Positions 1 to 5,705 of a stretch of 5,751 bases of DNA are shown piece after piece (position 1 is the stretch's first letter; each line of letters starts with the position of its first letter). The notes beneath the pieces were generated by a model. It saw only the letters and a program-made list of their open reading frames with translations, ran no database searches and was not told where the DNA came from. Location: NCBI GenBank assembly GCA_017555445.1, contig JAFZGK010000120.1, positions 1-5,751 of the forward strand. The letters are read 5' to 3'. The DNA comes from Bacteroidales bacterium (GTDB taxonomy: Bacteria > Bacteroidota > Bacteroidia > Bacteroidales > UBA932). Both the position numbers and the translations under genes were made by a program.

Positions 1-240
<240 letters not shown>

Positions 241-403
241 TCTGTTTGTGGTTCGATGATAACCTGAGCGCGATAGTGACGCGGGTATGTCATTGGACAA
301 GAGGAATAAGCCTTACAGCTGCAACTTTAGCGATCATGTGTCTCTAAGGAGCAGACAGGATAGTAGAATCAACTACCAAGTTATTTTTTCTCAGAAACAT
401 ATT
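241..403 (+). other. 23S-5S internal transcribed spacer
   Basis: This spacer of about 160 bases lies between 23S and 5S rRNA. I see no tRNA cloverleaf in it and no convincing coding region. It presumably carries the 3' strand of the pre-23S processing stem, but its partner upstream of 23S is outside the window. A T-rich run, TTATTTTTTCTC, lies shortly before 5S. It has no strong preceding hairpin, so I do not call it a terminator. Confidence 0.7.
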
Positions 404-513
<110 letters not shown>

Positions 514-521
514 GCTCTTAT

Positions 522-555
522 AAAAGCTTCGAGACAAATGTCTCGGAGCTTTTTT
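522..555 (+). terminator. rrn operon terminator, probably bidirectional
   Basis: A near-perfect inverted repeat, AAGCTTCGAGACA against TGTCTCGGAGCTT, has one T-G wobble and a four-base loop at 536-539. It is flanked by TAAAA on the left and a T-run at 550-555 on the right. It lies just downstream of 5S rRNA, so it is the intrinsic terminator of the rRNA operon. Read on the - strand, the stem is followed by TTTT, so it can also stop leftward transcripts from bcp. This suits a convergent junction. Confidence 0.93.
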
Positions 556-753
556 CGTTCGTGGGAACATCTCGCTGACGAGGATGACGCGGCGCTGATG
601 CGCCTCTTTTTCGATGTCGGGGTCTTTTGCTTTGTGGCAGCGTTCATTACTAGAGCAGCGTCTTCAACTGGAACGCTCAACCGGAATGCTCAGCCAAAAG
701 GCCGTCCTCACTCTTGACTGTTGCCCTGTTATCTCCCGAAATGTCCAGGTGAC
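556..753. other. intergenic region without a supported gene
   Basis: This stretch lies between the rRNA terminator and the 3' end of bcp. Open frames crossing it either run into 5S rRNA or are antisense to bcp and look like no protein I recognise. It holds a short hairpin, GGCGC-TGAT-GCGCC at 591-604, followed by TCTTTTT to 611, which could be a weak second terminator on the + strand. It also holds an imperfect direct repeat, GGAACGCTCA (670-679) and GGAATGCTCA (683-692), of unknown meaning. Confidence 0.6.
591..611 (+). terminator. possible weak secondary terminator
   Basis: A five-base-pair GC-only stem, GGCGC with GCGCC, carries a TGAT loop and is followed by TCTTTTT. It lies about 40 bases after the main rRNA terminator in the same orientation, so it could act as a back-up. 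The stem is short and the T-run is interrupted. No gene between the two terminators needs it. Confidence 0.35.
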
Positions 754-1200
754 CTATTTAAGGATTTGGGCGGCGTGGTTGTTGGTATCGACCTTTTCGA
801 TTATCTCACGCAAGATTCCAGCTTCATCAAAGATGAATGTTGTGCGGAGTGTACCCATATACTTCCTTCCGTAGAGTGTCTTTTCTCCCCATACTCCAAA
901 ACTCTTGATCATCTCTGTTGCAGTATCTGCCAGAAGTGTGAACGGAAGTGCGTGCTTATCCTTGAAATTCTTGTGAGACTTCACGCTGTCCTTGCTTACG
1001 CCGATTACGTTATATCCTTTTGCTACAAGATCTTCGTAATTGTCACGCAGATTACATGCCTCTGCAGTGCATCCGCTTGTATTATCCTTCGGGTAGAAGT
1101 AAATTATGGTCTTCCTTCCGAGTAATTCTCCGCTATTAACGGTATTGCCGTCTTGATCTTGAACCTCGAAATACGGCATTCTGTCACCAATCTTCAGCAT
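754..1200 (-). CDS. bcp: Bcp/PrxQ-type thioredoxin-dependent peroxiredoxin
   Basis: This encodes a 148-residue cytoplasmic thiol peroxidase, which by family reduces hydrogen peroxide and organic hydroperoxides with electrons from thioredoxin. The whole protein is one AhpC/TSA thioredoxin-fold domain. The active-site motif PKDNTSGC gives the peroxidatic Cys44 with Thr41 as its partner. Cys49 in SGCTAEAC is the resolving cysteine at the five-residue spacing of the two-Cys PrxQ/BCP class. Arg119 in GTLRTTFIF is the likely conserved active-site arginine. The length matches the family. I chose the ATG at 1200 (MLKIGDRMPYF) because homologues begin this way; the frame is open upstream to an ATG at 1308, but those extra 36 residues match nothing in the family. 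No clear Shine-Dalgarno is seen, as is usual in Bacteroidetes. The gene converges on the rRNA operon and likely ends at the shared terminator at 522-555. Confidence 0.95.
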   Translation of the reverse strand: MLKIGDRMPYFEVQDQDGNTVNSGELLGRKTIIYFYPKDNTSGCTAEACNLRDNYEDLVAKGYNVIGVSKDSVKSHKNFKDKHALPFTLLADTATEMIKSFGVWGEKTLYGRKYMGTLRTTFIFDEAGILREIIEKVDTNNHAAQILK

Positions 1201-1211
1201 AACTTTATAAA

Positions 1212-1355
1212 TTAATAGTAATATTCCTGAAATAGCGATGTGATTCTGGAACTTGTTGTTTCCTGAATAGGTTGTTGCCTTGTGTATGACTCTGATTTCA
1301 TGAACCAAGGCTGAGGCAGAAATTCTGCTGATGCATCATTTAGTATGTAATCCAT
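1212..1355 (-). CDS. possible small protein, 47 residues, unknown function
   Basis: I do not recognise this product. An ATG at 1355 opens 47 codons ending in TAA at 1212-1214, only 11 bases before the bcp start, which would fit an upstream gene or a leader of bcp. The peptide begins MDYILNDASAEF and ends LFQEYYY. It is polar, rich in Gln, Ser, Thr and aromatic residues, and has no signal peptide, membrane segment or cysteine. The same frame is open upstream all the way to the glycosyltransferase stop codon at 1431-1433, so 72 sense codons follow that stop. No promoter of the TAnnTTTG type and no Shine-Dalgarno precede it. It could simply be untranslated spacer that happens to be open. Confidence 0.27.
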   Translation of the reverse strand: MDYILNDASAEFLPQPWFMKSESYTRQQPIQETTSSRITSLFQEYYY

Positions 1356-1369
1356 AATGTGATATTTAA

Positions 1370-1393
1370 GGAATGATTTTTCAAAACCATTCC
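1370..1393. repeat. inverted repeat between glycosyltransferase and bcp
   Basis: On the + strand GGAATG-a-TTTT-tc-AAAA-c-CATTCC forms a 24-base palindrome with ten paired positions and one A/C mismatch on each side of the centre. It lies 15 bases before the ATG of the small ORF. Neither side is followed by a T-run, so it is a poor intrinsic terminator. An operator for a dimeric regulator, or an RNA hairpin at the 3' end of the glycosyltransferase transcript, are both possible. Confidence 0.45.
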
Positions 1394-1404
1394 CCGCATA
1401 CCAA

Positions 1405-1432
1405 AACGAATGCCAGGATATAGATGTTCGTT
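1405..1432 (-). repeat. short inverted repeat overlapping the glycosyltransferase stop
   Basis: AACGAA (1405-1410) and TTCGTT (1427-1432) can form a six-pair stem with a 16-base loop, right at the end of the glycosyltransferase gene. Read in the direction of that gene, the stem ends in TTCGTTTTGG, a short T-run. It may be a weak terminator or 3' stabilising hairpin. The stem is AT-rich and short, so chance is a fair explanation. Confidence 0.25.
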
Positions 1433-2393
1433 AAAATTCTTCGCGAACTTTGTAGTTGTTGCGCTCAGAACTGTTGCGCGAAACCATTTCGCAGATGAAC
1501 CCGGCAAGGAAGAGCTGGAATCCTATCAGTACAGCAACAAGGGCAAGGTAAAACAGAGGCTGGTCAGTAACAGGGCGAAAGATGAGCCCCTGTGCCTGCT
1601 GTATCAGTTTTTCTGCAATGACCCATATGGTCAGTACAGCACCAGCCAGAAACATCAGTATGCCTGTGAATCCGAAGAAATGCATCGGCTTCTTGCCAAA
1701 ACGACTTAGGAACCAAAGGGAAATAAGATCAAGGAATCCGTTTACGAATCTCTCAAGACCGAATTTGCTGACTCCATATTTGCGTTTCTGGTGTTGTACC
1801 GGCTTTTCTGTGATGCGGCCGAAACCTGCGTTCTTTGCAAGGTATGGAATGTAACGATGCATTTCGCCATATACCTCGATGTTCTTCACGACATCGTTGC
1901 GGTATGCCTTAAGCCCGCAGTTCATGTCATGGAGTTTGATGCCGGTAATCCAGCGTGCGGTCGCATTATATAATTTAGAAGGAATATTCTTGGTAAGTTT
2001 GTTGTCGAATCTTTTCTTTTTCCATCCGGAAACTATGTCCCATCCTTCTTCGACAATCATTCGGTACATTTCAGGAATTTCCTCTGGTGAGTCCTGAAGG
2101 TCTGCATCCATAGTGACGACTACGCGTCCTTCCGCGGCTGCAAATCCATGATAGAGGGCAGCGGATTTGCCATAGTTGCGACGGAACGAGATGCCGCGGA
2201 TTGCAGGATTCTTGACTGAAAGTTCCTTGACAAGGTTCCATGATCCGTCTGTGCTGCCATCGTCAACCATCAGGATCTCATACCTGTAACCTTCGCGTGT
2301 CATTACCTGCTCGATCCAGCTGATAAGCTCAGAGAGCGATTCTTCCTCATTATATAAGGAAATTACGATAGAAAGGTCCTTAGTATATTCCAT
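1431..2393 (-). CDS. family 2 glycosyltransferase, polyprenyl-phosphate type (GtrB/DPM1-like)
   Basis: This 320-residue enzyme by family transfers a sugar from a nucleotide sugar to a membrane polyprenyl phosphate, making the lipid-linked donor for surface glycan or protein modification. The N-terminal GT-A domain (about 6-230) starts with DLSIVISLYNEEESL. It contains VDDGSTDGS at 43-51 (nucleotide binding) and DADLQD at 96-101 (metal-binding DXD). RKYGVSKFG lies near its end. Two membrane helices follow at about 237-261 and 279-302, with a short charged tail, the usual GtrB-like layout. The ATG at 2393 was chosen because it lies four bases after the stop of the DUF4199 gene and leaves only five residues before the conserved strand. 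Alternatives at 2408 or 2426 would overlap that gene. It is probably co-transcribed with DUF4199. The sugar and the final acceptor cannot be told from sequence. Confidence 0.93.
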   Translation of the reverse strand: MEYTKDLSIVISLYNEEESLSELISWIEQVMTREGYRYEILMVDDGSTDGSWNLVKELSVKNPAIRGISFRRNYGKSAALYHGFAAAEGRVVVTMDADLQDSPEEIPEMYRMIVEEGWDIVSGWKKKRFDNKLTKNIPSKLYNATARWITGIKLHDMNCGLKAYRNDVVKNIEVYGEMHRYIPYLAKNAGFGRITEKPVQHQKRKYGVSKFGLERFVNGFLDLISLWFLSRFGKKPMHFFGFTGILMFLAGAVLTIWVIAEKLIQQAQGLIFRPVTDQPLFYLALVAVLIGFQLFLAGFICEMVSRNSSERNNYKVREEF

Positions 2394-2397
2394 AGTC

Positions 2398-2955
2398 TTA
2401 CTGCTCATCTTGTTTAAAATCTGCAAAAGGATCGTTGCTTACGATGCTGCGGGAAAGAATGGCCGCCAACACGCTTCCGTATGCAAAACAATATAGAAGG
2501 TTTCCGAAGAATGAAATCTGAGGAAGCAGATCAATAAAATTCTCCATCATGTTCATCGTGTTGAGATCCATTCCGGATGAATATTGCTGCATTATAATTT
2601 CGTACTGCTCTGCATATAGGTCGGCCTGTACGTAAGTCATGAAGACGAATTGTATTGCCGAGAATAGGAATGAAGATAGAAGAGCAGTAGCTACTCCCAT
2701 CTTATATACATCCTTATGTGTCGAATCTGTATTGCTGGTGTGGAATTTCTTCATGAAGAACTTCATCAGCAATATGCATCCGATGAATTTCGCAATCCAA
2801 AGCGGCGTCTGTATCAGAATATTCATTCCTGTTGACAACCCGGATGTTGCGAGAGCGGAATTTACAAGCATATAAGCTGCGGAAACAAGTCCAAGTGCCA
2901 GACCGGCATATCCAGCCGCCTCCCACATATCTTTAGCCATCGTCTTTTCTTTCAT
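2398..2955 (-). CDS. DUF4199 family integral membrane protein
   Basis: This 185-residue inner-membrane protein of unknown biochemical role belongs to a family found almost only in Bacteroidetes. Four hydrophobic segments are visible at about 12-34, 46-68, 85-109 and 141-167. A charged, His-rich stretch follows segment two, and an acidic tail (DPFADFKQDEQ) ends the protein. The long polar loop between segments three and four is rich in Met, Gln and Tyr, as in relatives. The start at 2955 (MKEKT) lies about 15 bases after the predicted transcription start. The ATG at 2940 (MAKDMW) is almost as likely. An ATG at 3006 is rejected because it lies upstream of the promoter. Its stop is four bases before the glycosyltransferase start, and this gene pair is conserved in the phylum, which suggests a joint role at the membrane. 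That role is inference. Confidence 0.88.
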   Translation of the reverse strand: MKEKTMAKDMWEAAGYAGLALGLVSAAYMLVNSALATSGLSTGMNILIQTPLWIAKFIGCILLMKFFMKKFHTSNTDSTHKDVYKMGVATALLSSFLFSAIQFVFMTYVQADLYAEQYEIIMQQYSSGMDLNTMNMMENFIDLLPQISFFGNLLYCFAYGSVLAAILSRSIVSNDPFADFKQDEQ

Positions 2956-2975
2956 ATTCGCATGCGTTAGATGTA

Positions 2976-2983
2976 CAAAGATA
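2976..2983 (-). promoter_or_regulatory. Bacteroidetes -7 promoter element for the DUF4199-glycosyltransferase unit
   Basis: On the - strand TATCTTTG matches the Bacteroidetes sigma-70 (SigABfr) -7 consensus TAnnTTTG exactly. Transcription would start at about 2969-2972, a short distance before the ATG at 2955 or 2940. No good TTG-type -33 box is seen at the expected distance. A run of seven T immediately upstream may help opening. Confidence 0.75.
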
Positions 2984-2995
2984 GAAAAAAATTCG

Positions 2996-3003
2996 TACCT
3001 TTG
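2996..3003 (+). promoter_or_regulatory. Bacteroidetes -7 promoter element for thrS-infC-rpmI
   Basis: TACCTTTG, followed by C, matches TAnnTTTG exactly. Transcription would start at about 3007-3010, giving a leader of roughly 45 bases before the thrS ATG. No clear -33 TTG is visible. The element lies only 12 bases from the divergent -7 element at 2976-2983. Confidence 0.8.
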
Positions 3004-3008
3004 CACTC

Positions 3009-3026
3009 TTGCCTTGTGTAAGGCAA
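3009..3026 (+). promoter_or_regulatory. hairpin at the 5' end of the thrS leader, possible ThrRS operator
   Basis: TTGCCTT-GTGT-AAGGCAA forms a perfect seven-pair hairpin beginning at or within two bases of the predicted transcription start. If the two inner U-A pairs open, it becomes a five-pair stem with the loop UUGUGUAA. The 3' part of that loop, UGUAA, equals positions 34-38 of a tRNA-Thr with anticodon UGU. In E. coli, ThrRS represses its own mRNA through an anticodon-arm mimic. That this hairpin works the same way is inference. It may otherwise only protect the 5' end of the mRNA. Confidence 0.5.
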
Positions 3027-3053
3027 CATAACAGATATAAATATTTATAACAT

Positions 3054-5012
3054 ATGATAAACATTACTTTTCCAGATGGTAGCGTAAGAGCCTACGAGAG
3101 TGGCATTACGGCTTTTGAGATTGCGAACGGCATCAGTCCGAGACTTGCAGCTGACGTGATGGCTGCTACGGTTATTCCAGCTTCAGACGCTACTGGAAAG
3201 GGTACGGTATATGACCTGGATCGTCCTATCAGTGAGGATGCGCAGATACGTCTCCACAAGTGGGAGGACGCGGAGGCAAAACATGTGTTCTGGCACTCAT
3301 CATCTCACCTTCTTGCAGCAGCGCTTGAGGCTCTATATCCTGGTGTGAAGTTCGGTATCGGACCTGCTGTCGAGACAGGATTCTATTATGATGTCGACTT
3401 CGGCGACAAGACTCTTGTAGAGGCTGACCTCAAGGCTATCGAGGACAAGATGATGGAGCTTGCGCGCCAGAAGAATGCTTTCGTAAGAACAGAGGTTTCA
3501 AAGGCTGAGGCTCTCAAGACTTTCACCGAGAAAGGTGACGAGTACAAGTGCGAACTTATCAATGATCTTGAGGACGGTACAATTACATTCTACACAAACG
3601 GTGCGTTCACGGATCTTTGCCGCGGACCACACCTTAGAGATACATCTTCAATCAAGGCAGTAAAGCTTACAGCAATCGCTGGTGCATATTGGAGGGGAGA
3701 CCAGGAGCGTCAGATGCTTACTCGTGTATATGGAGTATCATTCCCTAAGAAGTCACTTCTTGACGAGTACCTCCTTATGATGGAAGAGGCAAAGAAGCGT
3801 GACCATAGAAAGATCGGTAAGGAAATGGAGCTCTTCACATTCTCTCAGAGAGTAGGACAGGGACTTCCATTGTGGCTGCCTAAGGGTGCTGCTCTTCGTG
3901 AGCGCCTCGAGAACTTCCTTAAGAAGCTTCAGAAGTCTTACGGATACCTTCCTGTAGTTACTCCACACATCGGAAACAAGGACCTTTATGTGACTTCAGG
4001 TCACTATGCTAAATACGGTAAGGATTCATTCCAGCCTATCCATACTCCACAGGAGGGAGAGGAGTACCTGCTCAAGCCAATGAACTGTCCTCACCACTGT
4101 GAGATCTACAGAGCTAAGCCGCGTTCATACAAGGATCTTCCGCTCAGACTTGCTGAGTTCGGTACAGTATACCGTTATGAGCAGAGCGGTGAGCTTCACG
4201 GACTTACCCGAGTACGTAGCTTCACTCAGGATGATGCACACCTCTTCGTTCGTCCTGACCAGATCAAGTAAGAGTTCTGCAAGGTTATCGACATCATCCT
4301 TTATGTGTTCAAGACACTCGACTTCAAGGATTATGTAGCACAGGTATCACTTCGTGACCCTAATAACAAGACAAAATATATCGGATCAGACGAGAACTGG
4401 GCAAAAGCTGAGGCTGCTATCATCGAGGCTGCTGAGGAGAAGGGCCTTAACACTGTAGTAGAGTATGGTGAGGCTGCATTCTATGGTCCAAAGCTCGACT
4501 TCATGGTGAAGGATGCAATCGGAAGAAAGTGGCAGCTTGGTACAATCCAGGTGGACTACAACCTTCCTGAGCGTTTTGAACTCGAATATATCGGTAGCGA
4601 CAACCAGAAGCACCGTCCTATCATGATTCACCGTGCTCCGTTCGGATCACTTGAGAGATTCGTGGCTGTGCTCCTCGAGCACACCGGTGGAAGACTCCCT
4701 CTCTGGCTCACCCCAGATCAGGTTAACATCGTGCCAGTCAGCGAAAAATACGAGGAATATGCAAAAAAAGTTTGCAGTTTGCTGAATAATTCCGATATTC
4801 GCGCCGCCGTAGATGATAGGAACGAAACACTCGGCAAGAGAATCCGTGAGAGTGAGCTCAAGAGGATTCCTTTCCTTGTGATTGTAGGTGAGAAGGAAAT
4901 GACTGAGGGAACAGTTTCTGTCAGAAGACAGGGTGGAATTGACGCAGGATCTATGCCGGTTGATCAGTTTATCGAGTTGGTAAGCAGCGAGATAAAGGAT
5001 CAGCTGTCATAG
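3054..5012 (+). pseudogene. thrS: threonyl-tRNA synthetase, interrupted by an in-frame TAA
   Basis: The full frame of 653 codons including the stop encodes a class II ThrRS of normal length, which charges tRNA-Thr in the cytoplasm. Domains in order: TGS (about 1-68); editing domain with His81/His85 (HSSSH) and Cys189/His193 (CRGPH), which removes Ser-tRNA-Thr; catalytic core with the zinc ligands Cys345 (MNCP), His396 (DDAH) and His526 (MIHRA), motif 2 ([19 protein letters not shown]) and motif 3 (GSLERF); and a C-terminal anticodon-binding domain. Codon 406 (4269-4271) is TAA, although both sides match the family without any shift. The first fragment (3054-4271, 405 aa) lacks motif 3, one zinc ligand and the anticodon domain. 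The second could start only at a GTG at 4305 without a Shine-Dalgarno and would be inactive alone. ThrRS is essential, so a sequencing error, a mutant subpopulation or a second thrS copy must be considered. Confidence 0.93.
4269..4271 (+). other. premature in-frame TAA in thrS
   Basis: The codons around it read [20 protein letters not shown]. The ThrRS frame is continuous on both sides, so this is a substitution and not an indel. The position is variable in ThrRS (Asp in E. coli by my recollection, often Glu or Gln in relatives). GAA, CAA or AAA could each give TAA by one base change. Confidence 0.97.
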
Positions 5013-5040
5013 TTTGACCATATTAACTAACTTAACTTAT

Positions 5041-5046
5041 AGGAGG
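5041..5046 (+). promoter_or_regulatory. strong Shine-Dalgarno sequence of infC
   Basis: AGGAGG is a perfect Shine-Dalgarno and the only strong one before a gene in this window. It lies eight bases before the AUC codon at 5055, the ideal distance, and 41 bases before the first AUG at 5088, far too distant for that codon. It therefore decides the infC start. Most Bacteroidetes genes lack a Shine-Dalgarno, so its presence here suggests special control. Confidence 0.88.
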
Positions 5047-5054
5047 ATTTATTT

Positions 5055-5657
5055 ATCGCAGCACCTTTTAAACCAGGTCCACGCCCGATGGGGCCAAGAC
5101 CTAATGCTCGTCCAAACCAGAAACCAAACAATGTAAAGAAGGACGAGGACGGATTGAGAATCAACGAGGAGATTACAGCCTCACAGGTAAGACTTGTCGG
5201 AGACAATGTACCTGAGCAGGGCGTTTACTCTCTCAGAGAAGCCTTGAGAATGGCTGATGAGCAGGATCTTGATCTGGTGGAGATTAGTGCGAAGGCTGAT
5301 CCGCCTGTATGTAAGATAATGGACTATCAGAAATATCTCTATCAGCAGAAGAAGAAAGCTAAGGAGATGAAGGCAAATGCCGCCAAGATAGTCATCAAGG
5401 AAATCCGCTTCGGTCCTAATACGGATGAGCATGATTTCCAGTTCAAGCTGAAGCACGCTCAAGAGTTCCTTCAGGAAGGATCAAAGGTTAAGGCTTCTGT
5501 GTTCTTCAAGGGACGTTCCATCATCTACGCTGATCAGGGAGAGAAGCTTCTCCTTCGTTTTGCGGTCGAACTCGAGGAGTACGGAAGAGCGGAGCAGATG
5601 CCTAAGCTTGAAGGAAAGAGGATGATCATGATGATCGCCCCACTTAAGAAAAAGTAA
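5055..5657 (+). CDS. infC: translation initiation factor IF-3, with a probable AUC start codon
   Basis: IF-3 binds the 30S subunit, keeps it apart from 50S and rejects wrong start codons. From AUC at 5055 the product has 200 residues. A Pro/Arg/Asn-rich basic extension (2-33, with GPRP repeated) is followed by the N-terminal domain from LRINEEI at 34-40 through [19 protein letters not shown], a Lys-rich linker ([12 protein letters not shown]), and the C-terminal domain with [20 protein letters not shown] and LEGKRM. The in-frame TAG at 5040-5042 bounds the frame, and no AUG, GUG or UUG lies between it and the AUG at 5088. The AGGAGG at 5041-5046 points to AUC. Rare starts (AUU in E. coli) let IF-3 repress its own synthesis. 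The gene lies 42 bases after thrS and 48 before rpmI, the classic operon order. Using 5088 would give 189 residues and cut the proline-rich segment. Confidence 0.95.
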   Translation: MAAPFKPGPRPMGPRPNARPNQKPNNVKKDEDGLRINEEITASQVRLVGDNVPEQGVYSLREALRMADEQDLDLVEISAKADPPVCKIMDYQKYLYQQKKKAKEMKANAAKIVIKEIRFGPNTDEHDFQFKLKHAQEFLQEGSKVKASVFFKGRSIIYADQGEKLLLRFAVELEEYGRAEQMPKLEGKRMIMMIAPLKKK

Positions 5658-5672
5658 TCCAAGTGATTGGAT
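5657..5672 (+). promoter_or_regulatory. hairpin between infC and rpmI
   Basis: ATCCAA-GTGA-TTGGAT forms a perfect six-pair stem with a GNRA-type tetraloop (GUGA), starting at the last base of the infC stop codon. No T-run follows, so it is not an intrinsic terminator, and rpmI must be reached by read-through. It may be a processing or protection hairpin, or part of control of the rpmI-rplT part of the operon. The function is inference. Confidence 0.45.
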
Positions 5673-5705
5673 AACAAATAATTATTAACTAAATCAAATT
5701 TAACT

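Noticed and set aside
241..403. A tRNA gene or small ORF in the 23S-5S spacer.
   Set aside because: No cloverleaf, no TTCGA-type T-arm with matching acceptor stem, and the only open frame there runs into 5S rRNA.
670..692. Direct repeat GGAACGCTCA/GGAATGCTCA as a target-site duplication or attachment site.
   Set aside because: The copies are imperfect, only three bases apart, and flank no mobile element, so chance is sufficient.
721..1125. A 134-codon open frame on the + strand.
   Set aside because: It lies antisense inside bcp, which has clear family motifs on the other strand. The Cys-rich product is a shadow of bcp codons.
1201..1308. A longer bcp with 36 extra N-terminal residues from an ATG at 1308.
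   Set aside because: Peroxiredoxins of this class start at MLKIGD-like sequence. The extension has no match to the family and no ribosome-binding or promoter signal.
2956..3006. A DUF4199 start at 3006.
   Set aside because: That ATG lies upstream of the predicted -7 element and transcription start, and the added residues do not fit the family.
3054..5012. Reassigned TAA codon or alternative genetic code explaining the thrS stop.
   Set aside because: infC, the glycosyltransferase and the DUF4199 gene all end in TAA at family-normal positions, so TAA works as a stop in this genome.
4272..5012. A genuine split ThrRS with a separately translated C-terminal half.
   Set aside because: The only near restart is a GTG without a Shine-Dalgarno, it skips conserved residues after the stop, and the cut separates motif 2 from motif 3 inside one fold. 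A single point change is simpler.
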